The notes below the pieces were generated by a model, which ran no database searches, was not told the origin of the DNA, and was given only the letters and a program-made list of their open reading frames with translations. From Pogona vitticeps (Eukaryota > Chordata > Lepidosauria > Squamata > Agamidae): a stretch of DNA of 64,000 bases. Position numbers and translations under genes: made by a program. The stretch covers positions 3,143,501 to 3,207,500 of the forward strand of contig NC_135793.1 in NCBI RefSeq assembly GCF_051106095.1, given 5' to 3'. Each line of letters starts with the position of its first letter. Within the stretch, counting starts at the first letter, position 1. This document shows positions 55,290 to 64,000 of this stretch, in pieces.

Positions 55290-55425
55290 AGGATCTTAGA
55301 GCTGCAGGGGACCCCCATGGATCCTCCAGTCCAGCCCCTGTCAAGGAGGCACAGTGGGGGAATTGAACTCCCCACCTCTGGCTCCACAGCCAGATGCTTT
55401 AAACCCCTGAGCTATCCAGCAGTTC
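55290..55425 (-). mobile_element. tRNA-derived SINE
   Basis: The minus strand reads gatagctcaggggtttaaag, a ctggctgtggagccag anticodon-arm-like hairpin, gtggggagttcaattccc and ctccttgacaggggctgg. Confidence 0.85.
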
Positions 55426-55827
55426 TAGGAGGTACTCTGAGATTAAATTACTTCAGTTGGGAGGCCCAATGTAGTCATCCTTATCCATGATGAACCATAA
55501 GGTAATAGTTGGCTGTTTTTTAACCTGCTTGCAACAGGACAGGACGTTGAGGTCCTCCAACATCATATTTGGTCAGAGAAGCCACAAAGAATTAGACCTC
55601 CGAGGTAGGCATTCTGTGACATTGCCACGTGAACCACTGAGAACCATTTCAGCCGCTGGCAACATACAGCTGAGAGTCTTGTAGCACCCGGAAGGCTCCT
55701 CGGGTTTTCTGTGACCCAAGCTTTGGAAGACTGCTACCTTCTCCATTAGAAGCCAATGAGCTGTGCAAAAATGTACGCAGGTCTATAAAACATGCTAGGC
55801 TTTAAAATGCCACAAGCATGCCCAAGG

Positions 55828-55910
55828 CTACACAGTCTGGCTCTTCTCCCGGGATGCCCAGTGGAGAATTGAACTCCCAACCTCTGGCTCTAGAGACGTA
55901 AACCTTTACT
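55828..55910 (-). mobile_element. tRNA-derived SINE fragment
   Basis: The minus strand has tagagccagaggttgggagt and attctccactgggcatcc; both ends are worn. Confidence 0.7.
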
Positions 55911-56419
55911 TTAGATCTATTTCATTTTTTAAAGAAGTTATGGAATTTTGGAGCAAGATCTCTCTCTCCGTGTGAAACTGATTCACGATGACTTTGGAGA
56001 CCGTTGGCTTCTGAAAAGTTTAATGATGTTTTCAAGCCCTTTTCTATTCTGTAAAGACTTAAGAATCCTCCCTTCATGCCAAGCCTGCAAGTACTGCCGC
56101 CTAGCTATGCGGAGCTGTAGCTCTCGTGGTTGAGAAGACTTGAGTTCCAATCCCCACCAGAAGGCTCACTGAGTGAGAAGCTTTACTCTCTCAGAGTCTA
56201 ACATATGACTCGGGAAAAACTACACACAGACACAAATAAAAAAAATCCTGTGATGCTTTTAAGATTAAAAATAGTTTTGTACAGTTAATAATGCTAACAA
56301 GAATTGGTTGAGGCTGTTCTGGTTGCTACCGAAACAGACGAAAAACAGCTACTTCTCTGAAAAATAATGTACAGGGTAATAGCAATGATGAAAAAATGAA
56401 GAGGAAGATCCATGCAAAC

Positions 56420-56555
56420 CAGTGCTTCCCAACCTTGGGTCCCCAGATGTTCTTGGACTGCAACTCCCAGAAATCTTGGCCAGCACAGCCAGGGGTGAAG
56501 GCTTCTGGGAGTTGTAGTCCAAGAACATCTGGGGATCTAAGATTGGGAATCTCTG
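56420..56555. mobile_element. hAT foldback MITE, 136 bp
   Basis: Same family and length. Target duplication ATGCAAAC (56412-56419) versus ATGTAAAC (56556-56563), one mismatch. Confidence 0.92.
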
Positions 56556-57159
56556 ATGTAAACTGCTGAGGAGAAGGAGGAGATGAAGAAGAAGAATATT
56601 AATAATCATACCTGCGTCTTCTGCTCCACAGTCCCAAATTCAGAACATCACCGCAACAGATCTAAACGAGCGAGTTGCCCTCGTTTCATAGAGCTACTTC
56701 TCAATGAAAGCTTTCTCTCCAGTTAGCAGTGTTGAAGCAGGATCTTATCTTCACTTCTGCGTCTCCCAGATACCACCAACCAGAGGTGGGAACTAGCCTT
56801 CCTTAAGCCCAGAAGCTGAGTAAGAGGAGTCCTCCCTTATACCCAGGCAACTGGAGTAAACATTGCGGTTGCAGCAGCTGATAAGCCAGTTTTTCTTCTT
56901 CTTCTTCACTATCCCGAAGCAGAGGACAAATTAGGATCCTTGAAGAAAAAAGGGGAGGGGGGATTGTCCAGCAGGGTCAGCCAAAGAGATTTTGCTGCCT
57001 GAGACAGACCAGCCGATAGCTCCGCCCACTCGCTCACAGGAAAGTTCACAGAGCCCAACTAAAGCCCATGGAAAGCTACCCATGGAGCCGGAAAATCAAA
57101 GCTTCTCCCCTTCTCCTGTATTATAAACACAATCATAAAGGAATAATTAAGAGTTGGTT

Positions 57160-57160
<1 letters not shown>

Positions 57161-57191
<31 letters not shown>

Positions 57192-57208
57192 CCTCCCTCT
57201 CTCTTTCT
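57161..57208. repeat. (CT)n-rich pyrimidine tract
   Basis: CT units interrupted by tt and ccc; a pyrimidine strand of about 48 bases. Confidence 0.92.
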
Positions 57209-58514
57209 GGAACCGGCCACTTTGGCTAGCCACCTCCTCCGAGAGCTGGCCCGGCTGAAGATGTTCTTCTAGCCAAGTGTCAAACCAAGAGAGCCCTTGC
57301 AAGAGGACCGAGTGAACGACTGGGGTCCTAGTAATTCACATGGCTCTATCGCCCTTGGATTTTACCTGGTAGATTGTCCTGCACCACCTGGTTTAAAGAC
57401 AAGACCTCCTGGTCCCCAGGACGTCGGTTTCTTCGCCCACCCAAATCCATACTCTGGCCTCGCAGGGTTCATAGCTTTCAAGATCTCTTCCCTTCCTCTT
57501 AAAAATAGCCACCCACCCAGAACAACAGAGAGCTTCATGCATGCTTTCAAAAGAGGAATCCTTCGGGAGCATCCGTGTTCCTCCTTTCGGTCAAAAAGGG
57601 TCCCTTTCCCATGAGATTTCACAACAAAAATGAGAAAACAGCCCACCAAGAGCCCATGAAATGCAGGGAAGAAAACCAGTAGGTTGTTTTCAAAAAGAGA
57701 AAGAAACACAAGCCCTTACCTTTCCTATCAAGCCGGCCAGAGAAGGCATGCCCCCCCCCCAAACCCCTGCTTCGGGAGGACCCACGGGAAATCTCGGCAT
57801 CCGATCCTCACTGTTTTGATGCTGGAGATGGACAGCCGGGCTTTCCAGAGAGTGCACAGTCAGAGTGCGTTTTCTACCCGCTGGATGCCACGATGTTGCA
57901 TTGCGATTTTGCAGGTGCTGGAGAAAGAGAGAGACAGAGAGAGATGAATTATTCCCAAGGCGCCAGCGAGATGTCTTGATTTCCCCAGGCAGCAATGAAG
58001 CATTCGCCTTCCCAGTCCAAAAAGAGAGAGGGGCTCCCTCATCTATCTTGGGACTTGCCAAACAAGAGCAGCCTTGGGCCAGCTGGTTTTCACCACTTAC
58101 ATCTCTGGGCAACAAAGAACGAGGGCTGAGAGATGGATCTTTCCAAGCACCGTTCTGCCTCATCAGGAGGAACAGAGACACAGAGAGAAGAGGAGAGAGA
58201 TTGTGGGGCGGGGGAAGACAGTGCATTACTATCAAACTTTCTATGAGCCTCTTCTTTAACTCCTTCTACGCCATGAGTTATAAAGGATCCTCCTTATTTT
58301 CATACCGGCGGACACCCAGATGCAAATCGGCAGTGTAGATCCAAAAATCCTGGATTATCTTCAAGGAGCTGTGTTGCACTTTTTCTTTTTCAATCCAGGT
58401 TGGGGGGAATCGGTGATTTATGGAGGCGACTCATTGATTTGATGTGTTTATTTAAAAATATTTTGGACAAGACCCGAGGGGGGTTGGCACAATGAAAGAC
58501 AATGTCTAAATGTG

Positions 58515-58757
58515 TTCTCGAAGGCTTTCACGGCCGGGATCTAATGGTTGTTGTGGGTTTTTCGGGCTCTTTGGCCATGTTCTGAAGATTGTTTTTCCTG
58601 ACATTTCGCCCGTCTCTGTGGCCGGCATCTTCAGAGGACTGGAGTAGGAACAGAGCATGGACAGAGTTCCTGCTCCAGTCCTCAGAGACTGGCGAAACGT
58701 CAGGAAGAACAACCTTCAGAACACGGCCAAAGAGCCCGAAAAACCCACAACAACAAA
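58515..58757. repeat. Large palindrome, possibly a Penelope-like or other retroelement terminus
   Basis: Arms 58548-58620 and 58684-58757 pair at nearly every base (ttgttgtgggtttttcgggc against its complement). The centre carries a second nested inverted repeat. It opens ttctcgaaggctttcacggcc, a start I recall as widespread in squamate genomes, but the family assignment is uncertain. Confidence 0.7.
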
Positions 58758-59024
58758 GTCTAAAGTTGAAAATCAAGGAGTGTACAACGGTGGTTGGCAT
58801 CCTTAAACGATGTTTAAAACTAAGAACGGTGAGGGTAAAGAGGCCACTTAGATCAATAAAAGGCAATATTACCGCTAAGAACAACAAGTACACAAATATT
58901 AAAAAGGAAAAAAATGCTAAAAACTCAATCAAAGCAGTAGTGCGTCACAACACATCTAGAAATCACACACAGGTAGAGGACTGGGGCCTTAGCACTGCTT
59001 GTCCTTACCATTTCTCAGAGTGGT

Positions 59025-59255
59025 ATTTGTTCCTTTTTATGAACTGCATACATCTTGTTTTAGCTTTAATATTGTCTTTAATGATGTCAGGTCTTTATAC
59101 TCATTGTTCTTAGCTTTAAATAGGGTTTTTTAATGATGTAAACCACATTTGCCTACTCTTGTTTTCAGCTTTAAATCTTGTCTTTCAGTGATGTAAGCCG
59201 CCTTAGGTCCTTTTTAAGGAGAGGTAAAAATATATTAAATAAAATGATAAAAGAA
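59025..59255 (+). mobile_element. L2-like LINE tail, partly tandem
   Basis: tgatgtaagccgccttaggt then cctttttaaggagaggtaaa is the tail; a tcagctttaaat...tgatgt(a/c)a unit is repeated three times before it. Confidence 0.6.
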
Positions 59256-59809
59256 AGAAAGAAAAGTAGGAATGCGTATTATGAGGCTTTAAAGATTCAA
59301 GCATGTGTAGACTGCAAAATGCTTGTTAGTCCGTCAGCTGCCACAACATCATGCTTCTTTTTTTTTAAAAAAAGAGGGAAATGAAAATAATGGATCAAAG
59401 TCTACAAACAGTGGATGACAGAATTAGTGCCTTTTGCCCACCGTTCATTTGATTTGAAATCCAAAGACGTTCCAAGCTCCACTCTTAAAAGATCTTGCCA
59501 AGACTCCTTCTGTATTCAACCCTGGAAGTCCTAAAGTAGGATGGTCGGTCCCAGGCGCACGAAATTTCGCAGGTCCGCAGCACATGGCCTTCAAAAAAGT
59601 AGTTTTTGACTTCCTCCTTTAGGAGGTAAGGAACAGTGAAGTACCTGTGTTGACATATGTTGGCAACCTGGTCAATTAGTAACTGGTGATCATATGCACA
59701 CTCACATTGCCTGGCAATCATTTTACAAGTGTCTACTCTAAATGTGGGAGCTTCGTATTCATCATTTGTCAGAGAAATATTAAAGATATTTATCTGCTTA
59801 TAGTTTGGA

Positions 59810-59960
59810 ACGCGTTAACAGCTAACTAACAAACACTGCTTCCAACAGATTAAAGAGAGGGAAAGGAACATTCAGTGGAGAGGCGGGGCTGTCTTAGAAC
59901 TCAGAGGTGGAAATGAATGATTGGTTTGTGCTGGATAGATTGACAGTTTCCCCCCCTGCC
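59810..59960 (-). repeat. LTR-like fossil fragment, copy 3
   Basis: aactcagaggtggaaatgaa then tggtttgtgctggatagatt matches part of copy 2 in the same orientation. Old and broken. Confidence 0.45.
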
Positions 59961-60056
59961 TTCCTTCCCAAAGTTTTTTCCTTTAATGTTTTGTCTTTTA
60001 CAGACAGGGATAGTCTGATTTCTGGTATTTTAGTTGTATTAAACTGCTACAGAAAT

Positions 60057-60144
<88 letters not shown>

Positions 60145-60183
60145 GTTCTTCCTTCCTTCCTTCCTTCCTTCCTTCCTTCCTTC

Positions 60184-60277
<94 letters not shown>
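60057..60277. repeat. (CTTT)n array with a (CTTC)n core, about 220 bp
   Basis: About 21 CTTT-type units, a CTTC block (about 60148-60184), then about 23 more CTTT units. It makes long false open frames of Phe/Leu/Ser or Lys/Glu repeats. Confidence 0.96.
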
Positions 60278-61259
60278 GCAATATTACAGTCACACCTCTG
60301 ATCACAACCTGAATTTGATCCCAAATCACCTAGAGACTGCATTAGCACTATGGGGCGGTATACAAGTAGGAACAAGAAAGGCAACATTGAGGATCTTTAT
60401 AGCTCTATGTTTTTAGTGCAGAAGTTATCACATGGATATCTTTTGTGATCCAGTTAGTCAGAAGGAATTTATGGAGTGCTGTTTTGCTGTTTTTCTTTTT
60501 TTGGTCTGAATTTCCTATATTCTCTTAATAGCATCTCCTGAATAGCAATTATTGGCTTCAAAGGAATTTCCCCCTCCCCCTCTTGCCCTTAGCAAATGGC
60601 AGTTAGCTTGTTCAGCTTTGGACTAGTCTAATTTCAGACCAGTTGGGTTTCCTGTGACCTCCAGGGTGACCAATCTATCAACCTAGACTGAATGGCCGAA
60701 GGATACCCGGAGCATCTCGGATGCTGGGTGCCTTTTTGACTAGCACATTGTTCCATGGTCATGAGGCTGCCTTGGCTCTGAATGAAGCTTACAGTAATTC
60801 TTTTCTTCCTCTCCTTCACTCATTTCTCGTAAATAGCATATGATTTTATTCTGAATATCTATTTGTATCCAGACCACAAAACAGCTGGTGTTAAGACATA
60901 GACCAAGTATTGTATCCGAGGAATAATTTTATGTGGATAATGGTTACATGTAATTTAAGCCTTTCTTTTCCTTTGGAGATTCCCGGAGAATCTCACCAAG
61001 TTTCTCCATATATTCTTACACCTATTTCTCCCCCCCCCTTTTGATCCCACTGTTTTTTCAGGTGCAGGATGTCACCCCTCCTTTTATGCTCTCAACTCTA
61101 AAACAGAGAGAGGGGCTCAATTCTGCGACTTAAGTGGGGAGCTGAGTGGAGTGCTCTGTGATTTAATCCATGTGATCAGCTTGAATAAATCCAAATAATG
61201 ATAGGGCTGACCCCAGACATTTTGCTGCCTGGAGCAGAATGTCTTCATCTTCATCATCA

Positions 61260-61388
61260 CCTTAGAGTTGGGAGGGACCCGATGGATGATCAAGTGGAAC
61301 CTCTGTCAAGGAGCCCATTGGGGGGAATCAAATTCCCAACTTCTGGCTCTGCAGCCAGATGCCTAAACCCCTAAGCTCTCCAGAAGGC
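61260..61388 (-). mobile_element. tRNA-derived SINE
   Basis: The minus strand has gagagcttaggggtttaggc, tggctgcagagccagaagtt and gggaatttgattccccc. Flanking sequence (gggctgaccccagacatttt and ctgccaccttaggtgat) looks like a separate repeat it landed in. Confidence 0.78.
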
Positions 61389-62796
61389 ACAGAACCTTTC
61401 ATATACCGAAGAAGGGCAGATCAGAGGCTGAAAATGAGCTTGTTGCTGTTGATGAGTGAGGGCCCTTCACCATACCTGGAAGAAACAGGTGTGTTTAGGA
61501 GTCCATAGGGAGCCGTAACAGCAGAGTCAGTGGTGAAGGCTGGCATGATTGCCCCCCCTCCCATCAGCTGCCACCTTAGGTGATTATCTTACTCTGCCTA
61601 ATGGTTACGTGAACTCAGACTAGTGAAATCATGAAAGTTTCCTCTGATCATGTACCCACAGAAGCATGGTTCTTCCACTTCATGCACATGTGAGTTTTGT
61701 AATGCAAATCTCTTCTTTATTCAGTCTTAGGAATTCTTCAGGAATGTCATTTACTTTATATTTTGGCACTGTGATTGTTTCAGTGGTCTTCTTCAGCTTT
61801 ACTGTATTTTTTTTTTTATACAAACCGTTCATAGAAATGAAATAAGAAAGCAAGCACACACAACTGAAGGAGGGGTGCTGAATGCCACTCCTCATTCCTT
61901 TCTGCCCTGCCAACTAGAGTCTGGAAGGGCTAGGAATACACGGGATTTCTCACCGCCGATTATTCTGACTCTGCAAGTAGCATTGACCTGTACACATTTA
62001 AGCCTTGAACAATGCCAGGAGAATGGTGGTGGTCCTTGGGTCCAGGACCTGAGACAGTGCATACAAGATCAAAATTCAGTCTAGCAGAGTTTCTGAATCT
62101 GCCTTCCTGCCATCCCTGGGTTGAGGATGATTACAGGCTGCAGTGTGGGGTCACTCCCCTCCCCCAGGACCGTTCATTTCTCCTGGCATACCATACATGA
62201 TATTTGGCATGCTCAGTTCTTGTATGACTAGGTTATTTCTGGAAACCAATGGAGTGGGATAACCGTGTCTTTGTGAAAGTGGGCTCCATCGGGTTCCTTG
62301 CATGCCATCAAAAGGAAATAACATCATCCCCAAAGGCTTAGTAGCTTTCAACAGGATCTATCATTATCCAATCTCTCTGCAAGTCACATTGCGACACACT
62401 TGGGAAAATTTACTTCCGGGCAACCCACACAGAACAGGGTGTGTTGCAAAGTCCGGGATGCTAATTCTAGGCAACCTTGAGGGATGAGAAGCTGCATCTG
62501 CTTCTCATGTGATTTTCAGCATAATTGAGGGATTTATTTATTTTTAAAGGAAAGCCCTTTAGGCTTCTCCTTGCTCTTCTCGGTGGCATGACCACGGCTA
62601 AACTTAGTCACAGGATGCATTCCTGGGGAAACAAAGCGCCTTCATCCATGTTGCATCAAAGGCCCTTCATCTTTGTCGCTATCCTCCCCCCCCCGGTCCT
62701 GGTGCTCTCCCCCCCCCACTATAAATGCAGCGTGTCAGCCCAAAAGATGGAGGGCAGAAGACATCTTGCTCATAGGAAGTCAATCCATCTAGACCA

Positions 62797-62930
62797 GCTG
62801 TTCCCAACCTTGGGTCTCCAGATGTTCTTGGATAAAAACACCCAGGATCCTTCCCCACTCGCTGGGCGGCCAGGATTTCTGGGAGTTGCCATCCAAGAAC
62901 ATCTGGGGACCTCAGGTGGGGAACCCTTGG
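62797..62930. mobile_element. hAT foldback MITE, diverged centre
   Basis: It starts cagctgttcccaaccttggg and ends ggggaacccttgg; the central loop differs from the other copies. No clear duplication. Confidence 0.8.
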
Positions 62931-63639
62931 ATTAGATTATATTGTCTATTCCAGGCATGAGTCTTGACCATCCCAAGGGGTGACCCTGGACTCTACCTGG
63001 GTCCCTCCCCCCTCTCTCTGTGTGTATTTGTGAGAGAGAAGAGTTGAATTGAATTGCCACTCTTTGACGTCCTCAAAAATTGGGACTTTCCATTCAAACA
63101 GTATCCATTTTGACCCATCTGGAAGCCGGTTTCCACCCATGTCTGTTTCCCCACTCCTTCCCTTCAGCCCCTCTGCCCCTCGTTTTTCAGGGTCTGGTGC
63201 AGACCTCAGGTATGAGTGGGTGCCCCTCTGGGCTACCCAGCCGTCTGCTTCTCTTGCCACCTTCTGGTGAAGAGACGATCTCCATGAAAATAGGCACAAG
63301 CCCGTCTCCTCCATGGCTGCCTGAGGATGGGAGGTGAACATGCCACGGGTTCCACCTGGGACCCACTTCTGGGGGTCAAGCGGGAGAGCTCTGGACCCCC
63401 CCAGAGCAATCTAGGGATCAGAAGCACAGCAGGTGTTCCAATACAGACCGATCTCTTGCTCATGTGGTCACCCGATAGTTCCTCTTTGAGGAATGCGTCT
63501 CTGTTACCCCTGGGCGCTTGCCACCTATTGAAAGTGTAGTTGTCATGTGGCCGTTGACTTTGTGTATGGTTTGCACAAGTTGCGGTGGCTAGTCGGCGAG
63601 GTGCCGCTGGGGTGACCAGCTATGAGAGGGACTGATGCT

Positions 63640-63765
63640 GAAGGAGCCATAGGCTTGAGTCTACAAGGACTGGGCAGCATTGCTCTTGAGGACAGACTCT
63701 TTCGGAGACGGCTCATTCACAGGGTCGCCAATAGTTGGAGGCAACAAAACCGCATTTAGCCATTT
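63640..63765 (+). mobile_element. BovB-like LINE tail fragment
   Basis: ggagacggctcattcacagg then gtcgccaatagttggaggca matches the tail at 16650-16855, including ttttggagatggctcatt in that copy. Confidence 0.62.
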
Positions 63766-63924
63766 TTTTTGGGGGGGGAGAGCTTGCCTGCTTTTTTTGT
63801 GGTCAGGGGGCCTTGAAGGAAAAGCCAAGCCACACAGCCGAGGTCACATACAGAACCAGTCCCTTCGTCTGACCATGTCACTGGTTGTGATAGAAATATT
63901 AATGTTAGGCAGCATTAGTAATGG

Positions 63925-64000
63925 CCATTCTGGACAGCTCAGTGGTATAAGCATCTGGCTGTGGAGCCAGAGGTCGGGAGATCGATTCCCCCATGGGGCC
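63925..64000 (+). mobile_element. tRNA-derived SINE cut by the window end
   Basis: gacagctcagtggtataagc, ctggctgtggagccagaggt and gggagatcgattccccca; the body continues past the window. Confidence 0.82.

Noticed and set aside
57690-58235. 181-codon minus-strand frame
   Set aside because: No conserved motif, no plausible domain, overlapping open frames in other registers; treated as chance.
60057-60277. CRISPR-like or satellite array
   Set aside because: Simple tetranucleotide repeats without unique spacers in vertebrate DNA.
59907-60416. 169-codon open frame of Phe/Leu/Ser repeats and its reverse Lys/Glu counterparts
   Set aside because: It is entirely the CTTT/CTTC microsatellite; a tetranucleotide array free of stop words stays open in several frames.
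63925-64000. Functional tRNA genes at the A/B-box bearing sites
   Set aside because: The anticodon loops and acceptor stems do not form proper tRNAs and the sequence continues into SINE bodies; these are tRNA-derived SINEs.

Overview
This is vertebrate genomic DNA, most likely from a squamate reptile (lizard or snake). Two lines of evidence point there. The genes are intron-rich vertebrate genes with consensus splice sites and CpG-island promoters. The repeats are squamate-like: tRNA-derived SINEs with a BovB-like 3' tail, CR1 and L2-like LINE 3' ends, many short hAT foldback elements, and a young Ty3/gypsy element. The species cannot be fixed from the sequence.

Left and centre (1-41700): nearly all of this is one minus-strand gene, ALG13, running from 41583 leftwards out of the window. 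I placed 22 coding exons by following the protein family, reading splice sites and checking that every exon junction keeps frame. They encode about 809 residues: the Alg13/GT28 glycosyltransferase half (exons 1-3), an OTU domain (exons 4-10), a Tudor domain (exons 12-15) and part of the low-complexity C-terminal region (exons 16-22). The last, proline-rich exons lie beyond position 1. Two GC-rich islands mark two possible promoters: one at the Alg13 start (about 41330-41700) and one over the first OTU exon (about 33600-34950). The introns are full of SINEs, LINE tails and foldback elements.

Intron 8 of ALG13 (27966-19867) holds the most striking object: a whole-looking 6.2 kb LTR retrotransposon (20038-26264). 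Its 543-bp LTRs read as identical, its target duplication is a perfect ATAAC, and it has one 1475-codon gag-pol frame in which integrase comes before reverse transcriptase (the Gmr1-type order). Its gag contains a SCAN-like segment. It lies in the same orientation as the host gene.

Right (41700-64000): gene-poor and repeat-rich. The only recognisable host coding region is a 92-residue minus-strand single-pass membrane protein at 54105-53827 that matches SERTM2 (SERTM family), which I recall as a neighbour of ALG13 on human Xq23. The rest is repeats: hAT foldbacks with 8-bp duplications, a pogo/Tigger-like element, LTR-like fragments shared by three loci, a 240-bp palindrome at 58515, a 285-bp foldback at 44308, and microsatellites (GGAT and CTTT arrays).

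How the genes relate: ALG13 with its partner ALG14 makes the second GlcNAc transfer of N-glycan precursor assembly at the ER. The SERTM2-like protein is a small membrane protein of unknown function. Nothing in the sequence links them beyond neighbourhood.
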